Assembly (NCBI RefSeq): GCF_001570485.1
Contig: NZ_BCTA01000027.1
Location: forward strand, 20,587-84,586
Origin: Mycolicibacterium novocastrense
GTDB taxonomy: Bacteria > Actinomycetota > Actinomycetes > Mycobacteriales > Mycobacteriaceae
Direction of reading: 5' to 3'
Length of the DNA: 64,000 bases
This document shows, in pieces, positions 33,973 through 41,844 of the stretch. Position numbers and translations under genes: made by a program. The stretch's first letter is position 1. Each line of letters starts with the position of its first letter. A model generated the notes under the pieces. That model did no database searches and was not told where the DNA came from. It saw only the letters and a program-made list of their open reading frames with translations.

Positions 33973-35373
33973 GTGACTGAGTTCACAGAAACGGTAGGCA
34001 ACATGGCTACATCACCCACGGCGGCGATCATCGGCGCAGGTATCAGCGGACTGACCACGGGCAAGAACCTCGCGGACGCCGGTATCGAGTACGACTGCTT
34101 CGAATCGTCCGATCGGATCGGCGGGAACTGGGCGTTCCGCAATCCGAACGGCCACTCCAGCGCGTATCGGTCGCTGCACATCGACACCTCGCGTGAGTGC
34201 CTGTCGTTTCGCGACTTCCCGATGCGCGCCGACCTCCCCGACTTCCCGCATCACTCGCAGGTCAAGGAGTACCTGGACGACTACGCCGAAACCTTCGGTC
34301 TGCTGGACCGCATCCAGTTCCGAAACGAGGTCAAGCACGCGCGCCGCCTGCCCCAGGGAGGCTGGGAACTCGACACCGCGGACGGACAGACACGGCGGTA
34401 CGACACACTGGTCGTCGCGAACGGCCATCACTGGGATCCGCGCACGCCCGACTTCCCGGGCGAATTCACCGGCGAGAGCATCCACGCCCATCACTACATC
34501 GACCCCACCGAACCGCTCGATCTGCGCGGCAAACGCATCGTCGTGGTCGGCATCGGGAACTCGGCGGCCGACCTGGTTTCCGAGCTCTCTCAGAAGTCTT
34601 GGCGTAACACGGTTTATCTCTCCACCCGCTCGGGGGCGTGGATCGTGCCCAAGTACATCTTCGGCAAGACCGCCGACAAGGTCGCGCGCTCGCTGCCGGT
34701 GATCCCGCTGGCGTGGCAGCGGCGTGCGATGCAGCCGTTCGCCAAGCTGATGTTCGGCGATCCCGAGAGCTACGGCCTACCCAAACCCAACCATCGGTTC
34801 CTCGAGGCGCACCCCACCCAATCCGCCGAACTGCTCATGCGGCTGGGTTCCGGCGACGCGACCGCGAAGCCGAATATCGAACGCCTGGACGGGAATTCGG
34901 TGGTGTTCGTCGACGGCTCGACCGTGGAGGCCGACGTCATCATCTACGCGACGGGATACAACATCACGTTCCCGTTCTTCGACCGCAGCTTCATCGAGGC
35001 CCCCGACAACCGGCTCCCGCTGTACAAGCGCATCCTCAAGCCGGGCATCGACGACCTGCTCTTCATGGGATTCGCCCAGGCGGTGCCCACGCTGTTCCCG
35101 TTCGTGGAGTGCCAGGCCCGGTTGGTCGCCGCGTACCTCGCAGGCACCTACCGGCCCCCGTCGGAGTCTGAGATGTGGCGCGTCATCGCCGCCGACGAGC
35201 GCAAGTACGTCGGCCACTTCGCCGACAAACCGCGGCACACCCAGCAGGTGGATTACTGGGATTACGAACGCGATATGCGCAGGCGTGAGCTGCCGGCAGG
35301 TCGGCGCCGCGTCGAGAAGTTCGGTCCGGTGCAGCTGGCCGGCCGGGCACGCGAGGCAGCCGGTGTCGCCTGA
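33973..35373 (+). CDS. Flavin-containing monooxygenase (FMO/Baeyer-Villiger type)
   Basis: 466-residue FAD/NADPH oxygenase. FAD motif IIGAGISGLTTGKNLADAG is near residue 16, NADPH motif VVVGIGNSAADLVSEL near 193, and the FMO-type FxGxxxHxxxY region is seen as FTGESIHAHHYIDP. ATGYNITFPFFD near 340 is a conserved C-terminal motif. It likely oxygenates a ketone, amine or sulfide. GTG 33973 is chosen for the leaderless promoter; ATG 34003 is possible. The first gene of an FMO-TetR-hydrolase operon: an ester product could be cleaved by the hydrolase. Confidence 0.88.
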   Translation: MTEFTETVGNMATSPTAAIIGAGISGLTTGKNLADAGIEYDCFESSDRIGGNWAFRNPNGHSSAYRSLHIDTSRECLSFRDFPMRADLPDFPHHSQVKEYLDDYAETFGLLDRIQFRNEVKHARRLPQGGWELDTADGQTRRYDTLVVANGHHWDPRTPDFPGEFTGESIHAHHYIDPTEPLDLRGKRIVVVGIGNSAADLVSELSQKSWRNTVYLSTRSGAWIVPKYIFGKTADKVARSLPVIPLAWQRRAMQPFAKLMFGDPESYGLPKPNHRFLEAHPTQSAELLMRLGSGDATAKPNIERLDGNSVVFVDGSTVEADVIIYATGYNITFPFFDRSFIEAPDNRLPLYKRILKPGIDDLLFMGFAQAVPTLFPFVECQARLVAAYLAGTYRPPSESEMWRVIAADERKYVGHFADKPRHTQQVDYWDYERDMRRRELPAGRRRVEKFGPVQLAGRAREAAGVA

Positions 35374-35992
35374 GTCGACGCAGACGTCGCGGCGCAACGC
35401 GCGCCGGCCGCAACCGCGCGGGGACGAGAGCCGACAGCGGCTCCTCGAAGCCTTCGAGCAGCAACTGCAAACCCAGTCGCTCGCCGAGATCAGCGTCGCC
35501 GAGGTGGCGCGGGCAGCGGGTCTGAAGCGGCCGGCGTTCTACTTCTACTTCGCGGGCAAGCACGAGGTCGTCACCGAACTGCTCACCGACATCTTCGCCG
35601 ACGACGTGTTCACCATCGGCGGCTTCCTGGCCGGCGGCGGTGACCCGCGGGCCTCCGTGACGGACGCGATGACGCGGACGTTCGAGTCATGGCACGCCCA
35701 TCGGACCCTGTTCCGTGCGATGCTCGACGCCCGCGACTCCGACCCCGAGGCCAAGGCCATCTGGGACCAGTGGTTGGCGCGGTACGAGGAGTTCGTCGGC
35801 GACTTCATCGCCACTCAGCCCACCATCGACATCCCGGACGCCAAAGCTCTTGCCCACGCGCTGATCTCGATGAACGAACGGGTCCTCGACCGTCACATCC
35901 GCTCGGATGACGGACCGGAGGCCGCCCGCCCGCTTCTCGCGGCGATCATTCACGTCTGGCACACAGCGCTTTTCGGAGAGGCTGCACAGTGA
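35363..35992 (+). CDS. TetR family regulator of the FMO operon
   Basis: 209-residue regulator. The HTH lies in LAEISVAEVARAAGLKRPAF with the YFYFAGKHEVVTELL continuation; the rest is helical, with an EthR-like arrangement. The GTG at 35363 overlaps the FMO stop by 11 bases, so the gene is coupled within the operon. Residues before the HTH are basic (RRNARRPQPR). It probably represses the promoter at 33940. Confidence 0.85.
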   Translation: MSPESTQTSRRNARRPQPRGDESRQRLLEAFEQQLQTQSLAEISVAEVARAAGLKRPAFYFYFAGKHEVVTELLTDIFADDVFTIGGFLAGGGDPRASVTDAMTRTFESWHAHRTLFRAMLDARDSDPEAKAIWDQWLARYEEFVGDFIATQPTIDIPDAKALAHALISMNERVLDRHIRSDDGPEAARPLLAAIIHVWHTALFGEAAQ

Positions 35993-36933
35993 CATCCACC
36001 CAGATCCAGATTCGCGTCGACGGCGACATCATCGCGGCGCGGCGCTTCCCGGCGACGACGGACGCGCTGACCGACCCGGCGGGACGGCCCTGCGTCGTCA
36101 TGGCTCACGGCCTCGGCGCCACCCAGGACTGCGGGTTGTTCGCGTTCGCAGAGGCGCTGGCCGACACCGGCGCGGACGTCGTGACATTCGACTACCGCCA
36201 CTTCGCCGAATCATCCGGACAGCCAAGACAATTGGTCTCACTGGCCGGACAGGTCGCCGACTACCATGCGGTGATCGACCATGCGCGCCGCCTCGAAGAT
36301 GTGGATCCGGCGCGAATCGTGGCTTGGGGGGTGTCGCTGTCCGGCGGGCACGTCATCCGCGTCGCCGCGGACGACCCGCACTTGGCGGGAGTCATCTCGC
36401 TGACGCCCGCGACGGACGGGCTGTCCGTGACGGCCCACATGCTCAGGACGCTCGGCCCGCGCTACGTCATGCGTGTAATGCGTTACGGAATCCGGGATTT
36501 CGCGGCGAAGTTGCGCGGCCGCCCGCCGGTGCTCATCCCGGTGGTGGGCGCACCGGGGGAGGTGGCCGGTCTGAGCGCCGAGGGCGCCGTCGAAGGGATG
36601 CGTCGCATCGCGGGGCCCACCTGGCGTAACGAGTTCGCCGCCCGACTCGTGCTGGTCATGGGTGGCCACCGGCCGATCGCGCGCGCCGGACGCGTGACCT
36701 GCCCGGTCCTCGTGCAGATCGGTGATCTGGACCGTACCGCCCCGCCCGCACCGGCCACCGTGGCCGCGACGCGGATGCGGGCGACGGTTCATCACTACCC
36801 CTGCGACCACTTCGACGTGTATCCCGGCGAGCCTTGGCATGAGCGCGTCGTCAGCGATCAGATCGCCTTCCTGAAACGCATCCTCGCACCGGCCGAGTCC
36901 ACACGGATCGCGCGGCCTTCGGCTACTGCGTGA
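35989..36933 (+). CDS. Alpha/beta hydrolase
   Basis: 314-residue hydrolase. The oxyanion region is MAHGLGATQD, the nucleophile elbow is WGVSLSGGHV (G-x-S-x-S, slightly atypical), the acid is probably in QIGDLDRTAPP, and the His in CDHFDVYPGEP. The fold resembles dienelactone hydrolase/peptidase S15-like serine esterases. The GTG overlaps the TetR stop (GTGA). Placement after a Baeyer-Villiger-type oxygenase suggests cleavage of the ester or lactone product. Confidence 0.83.
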   Translation: MTSTQIQIRVDGDIIAARRFPATTDALTDPAGRPCVVMAHGLGATQDCGLFAFAEALADTGADVVTFDYRHFAESSGQPRQLVSLAGQVADYHAVIDHARRLEDVDPARIVAWGVSLSGGHVIRVAADDPHLAGVISLTPATDGLSVTAHMLRTLGPRYVMRVMRYGIRDFAAKLRGRPPVLIPVVGAPGEVAGLSAEGAVEGMRRIAGPTWRNEFAARLVLVMGGHRPIARAGRVTCPVLVQIGDLDRTAPPAPATVAATRMRATVHHYPCDHFDVYPGEPWHERVVSDQIAFLKRILAPAESTRIARPSATA

Positions 36934-37050
36934 TGTCCGACGGATCACGTTGCCGCGCGGTCGAACCTTCGCCTGTCAGGCCGCACAGCCAGCGTTCTGG
37001 TACAGGACCGGCTGCGGTTTCGATATGACCTTCCGGGGTAGAACGCTCGC

Positions 37051-38202
37051 GTGAGCGAACACAGCCCCGGTGCAACATCCAAGCGGGACCGTGGAGCCCT
37101 GATCGGATCCGGCGCGTTCTGGCTGGCGAAGTGGTCGTTGGTCATCGTGGCGATCGCCGCGGGCGCGGTGGTACTCGGTTGGCTCGTGGCCCAGCTGTGG
37201 GTGATCTTCCTGCCGGTGTTGCTCGCCGTCATCCTGTGCACCGTGCTCTGGCCACCGGCGCGCATCCTGATGGACCGCGCCGGATTGCCGCCGGCGGTCG
37301 CGGCGCTGACGACGCTGTTGCTGTTCCTGGCCGTTGCCTCCGGTCTCATCGCGCTGATCATCCCGCCACTGCTGAGCCAGATGCCTGCGCTGATCGACCA
37401 GGCGACCGAAGGCATCAACCGGCTGCAGGACTGGATCGCCGGGCCCCCACTCAACCTGCGGCAGGAGCAGTTGGAGCGCTTCACCGACTCACTGGTCAAC
37501 GCGATGCGGGAGCGTTCCGCGGCGATCGCGACCGGTGTCGTCAGCGGGGTCAGCACGGTCGGCAGCGTCCTGGTGACGCTGGTACTGACGATCGTGCTGT
37601 CGTTCTTCGTCCTCAAAGACGGACGCAAGTTCTTGCCCTGGCTCGTCGGGTTGACCGGCCGCCGCGCCGGACGGCACCTGGAAGCGGTGCTCAGCCGGAT
37701 GTGGGACAACCTCGGCGGCTTCATCCGCGCGCAGACGGGGGTGGCGCTGATCGACGCGGTCTTCATCGGTGCCGGCCTGCTGGTCCTCGGTGTTCCGCTG
37801 GCGCCCGCGCTGGCTGTGCTGACCTTCATCGGGGCGTTCGTTCCGTTCATCGGCGCCTTCGTCGCCGGAGCGCTCGCGGTGCTGATTGCACTGGTGGCCA
37901 ACGGTTTCGTCAACGCGCTGCTCGTGCTCGCCGTCATCATCGCCGTGCAGCAGATCGAAGGCAACGTACTGCAGCCGTTGCTGCAGAGCCGCGTGATGAA
38001 GCTGCACGCGGCGGTGGTCCTGCTTGCGGTGACCGCGGGCGGCGCGCTGTACGGGATCATCGGCGCCTTCCTGGCCGTGCCGACGGTGGCGATGCTGACG
38101 GTGCTCGCGCGATACGTCAACGAGCAGATCGATCAGCGGGCCGCAGACAATGCGAACGGTACCGAGCCGGGCCCCGACACCGCCGACCGGGCGATCGATT
38201 AG
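37051..38202 (+). CDS. AI-2E family transporter (UPF0118/PF01594)
   Basis: 383-residue membrane protein with about eight hydrophobic segments. The N-terminal pair (WSLVIVAIAAGAVVLGWLVA and VLLAVILCTVLWPPARILMD) is followed by an amphipathic middle and the characteristic FIGAFVPFIGAFVAGALAVL and EGNVLQPLLQSRVMKLHAAV region. The family includes TqsA and Na+/H+ or Na+(Li+)/H+ exchangers; the substrate here is unknown. A GTG start. It is 117 bp after the hydrolase gene and probably independently transcribed. Confidence 0.88.
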   Translation: MSEHSPGATSKRDRGALIGSGAFWLAKWSLVIVAIAAGAVVLGWLVAQLWVIFLPVLLAVILCTVLWPPARILMDRAGLPPAVAALTTLLLFLAVASGLIALIIPPLLSQMPALIDQATEGINRLQDWIAGPPLNLRQEQLERFTDSLVNAMRERSAAIATGVVSGVSTVGSVLVTLVLTIVLSFFVLKDGRKFLPWLVGLTGRRAGRHLEAVLSRMWDNLGGFIRAQTGVALIDAVFIGAGLLVLGVPLAPALAVLTFIGAFVPFIGAFVAGALAVLIALVANGFVNALLVLAVIIAVQQIEGNVLQPLLQSRVMKLHAAVVLLAVTAGGALYGIIGAFLAVPTVAMLTVLARYVNEQIDQRAADNANGTEPGPDTADRAID

Positions 38203-38283
38203 CGCGCCGTCATCATTCGGAAAGAAATTCGCACGGTTAGCGACCGCAGAATGTGTCAATACCCCACTGCATCGAAAATGCAT

Positions 38284-38310
38284 CGTCTCCGGCGAGACGT
38301 GCATACGTCT
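38284..38310 (+). repeat. Overlapping, mutually exclusive small hairpins
   Basis: CGTCTC (38284-38289) can pair with GAGACG (38294-38299), and AGACGT (38295-38300) can pair with ACGTCT (38305-38310). The two stems share bases 38295-38299, so only one can form. They lie in the 223-bp region between the AI-2E gene and the antiporter remnant, possibly its old leader. No gene is seen in 38203-38425. Confidence 0.4.
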
Positions 38311-38425
38311 AGGTCGGAAGCGATGAGGTGAGTCATAGACGGACTGGTGGAGCCCGCCCGCCCCGCGCTGCGCTCCGTACACAGCTGCACCCCGATGGTC
38401 CCTACCGCGGGCCGTAGGACCTGAC

Positions 38426-38540
38426 ATGCCCGCGGCAACGGCGGTTCACTTCTTCCTCGCGCTGGCGGTCATCCTCGCGGCGTGCCGCCTCGCCGGTCTG
38501 CTGGCCGGACCGGAGCTGAGGCGGCAGCCCGGCTTGCGCC
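38426..38540 (+). pseudogene. N-terminal remnant of a cation:proton antiporter
   Basis: The translation from ATG 38426 begins AVHFFLALAVILAACRLAGL (residues 6-25), the typical first membrane helix of CPA-type cation:proton antiporters (KefB/NhaP-like). After about 30 residues the similarity stops, and the VapC gene occupies the space where the next helices should be. Probably a deletion or VapBC insertion removed the rest. The assignment is from one helix only. Confidence 0.4.
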
Positions 38541-38572
38541 GCGACCGCAGACAATGTACCCGGCGTTCAGCA

Positions 38573-39019
38573 CTATCGTTTGTCAGCGAGCAAGGTTTCC
38601 GGAGTGTCCAGACGGATGCCCTCGAACCGGCGGAAATCGCTGTCGTAACTGACGATCGACGCGCGATGCTCGATGGCCAGCGCCGCCAGGTGGGCGTCGT
38701 TGACGAGATTTCCACCAGTGCCCGACCGCGCGAGAAGGCCGTGCAGGATGTCTCCGTGCCGAGCCGTCGGGCCGATCGTCGTCGCGCCAGGTGCGGTGGT
38801 CCAGTCAAGGACCTGGCGAATCGCGTCTGACGGGGCCAGAGGCGACGGGAAAAGGCCGATCTTGGTGCTCAGTCGGACGAACGCGAGCATCGGCAGCCAG
38901 GCGAAGCCGATGCTGTCCGATCCGGACAGCGCACCGTCGAGCCAGCGCCTACTTGCCTCGTGATGGGTACTCGCGGAGTTCACCGCATACAGCAGTACGT
39001 TCGCGTCAACGAGTTTCAC
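38573..39019 (-). CDS. vapC: VapC-family PIN-domain toxin
   Basis: 148-residue PIN-domain ribonuclease. Acidic catalytic residues are seen in KLVDANVLLYAVN (Asp at residue 5), in HEASRRWLDGAL, in GNLVNDAHLAALAIEH and in SYDSDFRRFEGI near the C-terminus. VapC toxins cleave RNA, often tRNA or the sarcin-ricin loop. The start overlaps the antitoxin stop by 4 bases (ATGA). The gene is intact, so the pair may be functional. Confidence 0.9.
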   Translation of the reverse strand: MKLVDANVLLYAVNSASTHHEASRRWLDGALSGSDSIGFAWLPMLAFVRLSTKIGLFPSPLAPSDAIRQVLDWTTAPGATTIGPTARHGDILHGLLARSGTGGNLVNDAHLAALAIEHRASIVSYDSDFRRFEGIRLDTPETLLADKR

Positions 39020-39270
39020 GCGTCCCGCCGTTGCTTGCGCAGCAGGTCCTCGTCTTCGAGGTCGGCGGCGAGTTGCAGAGCGCGATCCAGGTTCACCGTG
39101 GGAACGCCGAGATCAGCGGTCCGAGTGGCGAAGGCGGTCGGTTGCGGTTGACCAAGTGCGCCATCACGAATCGCGTCATTGAGTGCGGTTTTGAACGAGA
39201 CGCCACGCTCGCGCATCCGCCGCCGAACCAACGCCAGCGTGTCGTCGTCGAGCGTCACGGTGGTGCGCAT
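39016..39270 (-). CDS. vapB: VapB-family antitoxin, ribbon-helix-helix
   Basis: 84-residue antitoxin. The N-terminal ribbon-helix-helix is MRTTVTLDDDTLALVRRRMR with SFKTALNDAIRDGA; the C-terminus (RALQLAADLEDEDLL) is acidic and would neutralise VapC. A large inverted repeat begins 2 bases upstream of the start codon and includes a TATGCT -10 element, indicating a leaderless, autoregulated message. Confidence 0.9.
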   Translation of the reverse strand: MRTTVTLDDDTLALVRRRMRERGVSFKTALNDAIRDGALGQPQPTAFATRTADLGVPTVNLDRALQLAADLEDEDLLRKQRRDA

Positions 39271-39271
39271 G

Positions 39272-39312
39272 TTGACAGCATAGCATCAAAAGAGATGATG
39301 CGATGCTGTCAA
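39272..39312 (-). promoter_or_regulatory. VapB operator and leaderless promoter
   Basis: TTGACAGCATAGCATCA (39272-39288) pairs with TGATGCGATGCTGTCAA (39296-39312), 16 of 17 positions, with a 7-bp centre. On the minus strand the sequence TATGCT lies 6 bases before the vapB ATG and fits a mycobacterial TANNNT -10. Occupancy by VapB/VapC would cover the promoter. Confidence 0.8.
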
Positions 39313-39329
39313 TCCTTGGCTCGAGCGCG

Positions 39330-40103
39330 TCAGCTCCCGTCGGTCAGCCACTTGCGCACGAGATCGCCATCGTGCGCCTCGACCGATCGCAGCTCCGTCA
39401 GCGTCGGATGCCCGGCATCCAAAAGTGCGCTGTCGGTGTCCTCCTCCGGTTGGTCGGGCACCTCCACCTCGGTCAGGCGCACGCCCCCGTTGCGTACCTC
39501 CTCGACCTTCGTCTGCACCGCACCGCCGCGGGCCAACCGCGCGTGGCGGATCGGTCCGATCTCATCGGCGGGCCGGTCCGGGACGTTGAGCGAGAGCACG
39601 GTGCCTTCGGGTGCGTCGAGCAGTAGATCCAGCACCGGTGCCAGCAGACCGGCGGCGGTCTTCCAGTGCCGCTCCCCGGTGGGGTGCAGCGCGACGTCCA
39701 GCGATACCGCCAGGGCGCGGGTGTCACTGATCTTCGCGGTGAGTGCCGCGCCGACGGTTCCGGAGTGCAGGATGGCCCGGCCGACGTTGGCGCCGTGGTT
39801 GATTCCGGACAGGACGAGGTCGGGTCGCGGGTCGAACCAGCCGTTGAGTGCGGCGGCGACGATGTGTCCGGGCTGGGCCTGCACCGCCCAGGCCTCGACG
39901 CCGTCGAGCGTTGGTAGCTCGCGTTCCTCGACGACCGTTCGGCCATCCCGGCGGACTGCGCTCAGCGCGGCGCTGGCCCCGCTGGCCTGTTCGGCCGGGG
40001 CGGCCACGATCACCTCCAACCCCGCCTCGAGCGCCGCACTCACCAGTGCGTGCAGTCCGGGGGAGTCGATCCCGTCGTCGTTGGTCACCAGTGCGCGCGG
40101 CAC
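39330..40103 (-). CDS. surE: 5'/3'-nucleotidase SurE
   Basis: 257-residue phosphatase acting on nucleoside 5'- and 3'-monophosphates. The metal site NDDGIDSPGLHAL is at residues 8-20, VAAPAEQASGASAALS follows, and SGINHGANVGRAILHSGTVG is near 100. Length is typical of SurE. It lies 27 bp downstream of the PfkB-like gene on the same strand, likely co-transcribed. Confidence 0.93.
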   Translation of the reverse strand: MPRALVTNDDGIDSPGLHALVSAALEAGLEVIVAAPAEQASGASAALSAVRRDGRTVVEERELPTLDGVEAWAVQAQPGHIVAAALNGWFDPRPDLVLSGINHGANVGRAILHSGTVGAALTAKISDTRALAVSLDVALHPTGERHWKTAAGLLAPVLDLLLDAPEGTVLSLNVPDRPADEIGPIRHARLARGGAVQTKVEEVRNGGVRLTEVEVPDQPEEDTDSALLDAGHPTLTELRSVEAHDGDLVRKWLTDGS

Positions 40104-40130
40104 GTTCCACCTCCTCCAGTTCGATGGCCG

Positions 40131-41117
40131 CTACTTCAGCGGGCGCAACTCCACCCGTTCGGCAAGCGTCTCCACGGCGCGCGCACCGCCGGTGCCCAAC
40201 CCGTGCCGCACGACGTTGAGCGCGCCGCACGCCGCCCCGATCTGCAACGCCCGGCGCAGCGGGCGGCCGCTGGACAGTGCGGCGACGATGCCGGCGGTCA
40301 TCGAGTCCCCGGCACCGGCCGAATCGGCCGGTTCCAGCGTCGGCATCGTGATCTCGACGACGTCACCGTCGTCGTCCTCCTCGCCGAGCAGCGCCAGGGC
40401 CGGGGCGTCACCGGAGCGCGACACGACGATCGTGTTCGCGCCTTCGTCTCGCATGGAGCGCATGGCCGCCACCAGATGCTTCGCATCCTCGGATTTGGCC
40501 CTGCCGTCGTCGAGCAACTCTTCGTGGCTGACCTTGATCAGGTCCGGTCCGCCGGCGAGCACCGCCTCGAGTCGCTCGCCGGACAGGTCCGCGGCCACCT
40601 TGCACCCGTTGGCGCCGAGGTCGGTGGACAGGCGCCGGTACAGGTCGGCGGGCAACACGTCGTCTTCCTGCGGGCCCGAGAGCAGGACCCGACCGTGGGT
40701 CAAACCCTCGGTCAGGGTGAGCTCGTAGAGGGAGTCCAGTTCGTGGCGGTCCAGGGGGCTGCCCGCGGCCTCGGCGACAACCTCGCGGCCGCCCGAGCGG
40801 CGGTCGTGCACATAGGATCCGTTGCGTGCGCTGACCGGCACCGTCTGCACGGTGACGTTCTGTGCGGGCAGAAGGTGGCCCAGGACGTCGCCCGTCTCGC
40901 CGCCGAGGGCCGAGCACAGCACGACCGGCACGCCGAGCGAGGACATCATGCGCGACTGCCAGACACCCTGGCCGCCGGCGTGGACGTGGATGTCGGCGTC
41001 GCCCGATCGGTTCTCGACCGTCACGGTGAGCACGGGCAGCGGGGCGAAAATGACCACGGCGGCCGGTCCGGATTCGTCGCCGTCGGATTCGTCGCCGCGA
41101 GATTCCCTGTGTGTCAT
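40131..41117 (-). CDS. PfkB-family sugar kinase, 1-phosphofructokinase-like
   Basis: 328-residue ribokinase-fold kinase. Substrate-binding region HVHAGGQGVWQSRMMSSLG is near residue 45, and ATP/anion-hole GAGDSMTAGIVAALSSG (catalytic Asp) near 268. The LTVTVENRSGDADIHVHAGG arrangement resembles the hexose-phosphate (1-phosphofructokinase/tagatose-6-P) branch of the family. There is an acidic N-terminal extension of about 18 residues. No PTS fructose genes are adjacent, so the physiological sugar is unclear. Confidence 0.83.
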   Translation of the reverse strand: MTHRESRGDESDGDESGPAAVVIFAPLPVLTVTVENRSGDADIHVHAGGQGVWQSRMMSSLGVPVVLCSALGGETGDVLGHLLPAQNVTVQTVPVSARNGSYVHDRRSGGREVVAEAAGSPLDRHELDSLYELTLTEGLTHGRVLLSGPQEDDVLPADLYRRLSTDLGANGCKVAADLSGERLEAVLAGGPDLIKVSHEELLDDGRAKSEDAKHLVAAMRSMRDEGANTIVVSRSGDAPALALLGEEDDDGDVVEITMPTLEPADSAGAGDSMTAGIVAALSSGRPLRRALQIGAACGALNVVRHGLGTGGARAVETLAERVELRPLK

Positions 41118-41217
41118 GGGTTGCGGAGTACCCAGCCTGAGCGCCGACTACCCGGCGACATCACGGAGGGCTCCGCGCCGACCAACGTCGAGCGCGCCGC
41201 GACTAGAGTCCGTTGGC

Positions 41218-41844
41218 ATGTCACTGGCAGCGCAGTTGTGGACGGAGAACGCCGATGTGGTGGCCGAGGTGCTGGCCAACCCGTTCGTTCGGGGCATCGG
41301 GGACGGCTCACTGGACCGCGATCTGTTCGCGGGCTACATCGCGCAGGACGCGTTCTTCCTCGAATCCTTCGCTCGCGCATATGGTCTGGCGCTGGCCAGG
41401 AGCTCGGACACCGCCACGCTGCTGACCTTCGCCGACCTGCTCGCCGGCGTGCGTGAAGAGCTCGGCCTGCACGCGTCCTATGCCGCGTCGTGGGGGATCG
41501 ACATGGCCGGCGTCGAACCCGCCGCGGCGACACTGGCCTACACCGAGTTCCTGCTGGCCACCGCCGCCACCGCCGACATCGGCGTCGTGTGCGCGGCGAT
41601 GACACCCTGCATGCGTCTGTACGCGCACATCGGGGTCACGCTCGACGCCGACGCCGCCGGGCCCTACGCGCAATGGGTGCAGACCTACGCCGATCCCGGT
41701 TTCGAGGAGGTGGCGTCACTCTTGGAGCGACTGCTCGATCAGCAGGCCGACGACGTGTCCGCCGCACGGATCGCCTATCGGCGCGCGATGCGGCTGGAGC
41801 TGGCGTTCTTCGACGCGGCCTTCAACCGCGGGGATCAGACGTAG
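41218..41844 (+). CDS. tenA: TenA/THI-4 family protein, thiaminase II-like
   Basis: 208-residue all-helical protein of the TenA/PqqC fold. TenA hydrolyses aminopyrimidine in thiamin salvage. A Cys sits in AAMTPCMRLYAHIG, the position of the catalytic Cys of TenA-C enzymes, and a Glu lies in MRLELAFFDAAF near the end, matching the conserved C-terminal Glu. The ATG at 41218 starts SLAAQLWTENADVV, a usual family start. It is convergent with the MFS gene, overlapping by 10 bases. Confidence 0.83.
   Translation: MSLAAQLWTENADVVAEVLANPFVRGIGDGSLDRDLFAGYIAQDAFFLESFARAYGLALARSSDTATLLTFADLLAGVREELGLHASYAASWGIDMAGVEPAAATLAYTEFLLATAATADIGVVCAAMTPCMRLYAHIGVTLDADAAGPYAQWVQTYADPGFEEVASLLERLLDQQADDVSAARIAYRRAMRLELAFFDAAFNRGDQT

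Noticed and set aside
38791..40728. 645-residue plus-strand frame
   Set aside because: It is antisense to vapC, vapB, surE and the PfkB gene, each with clear motifs; its Ser/Arg/Pro-rich translation looks like a shadow.
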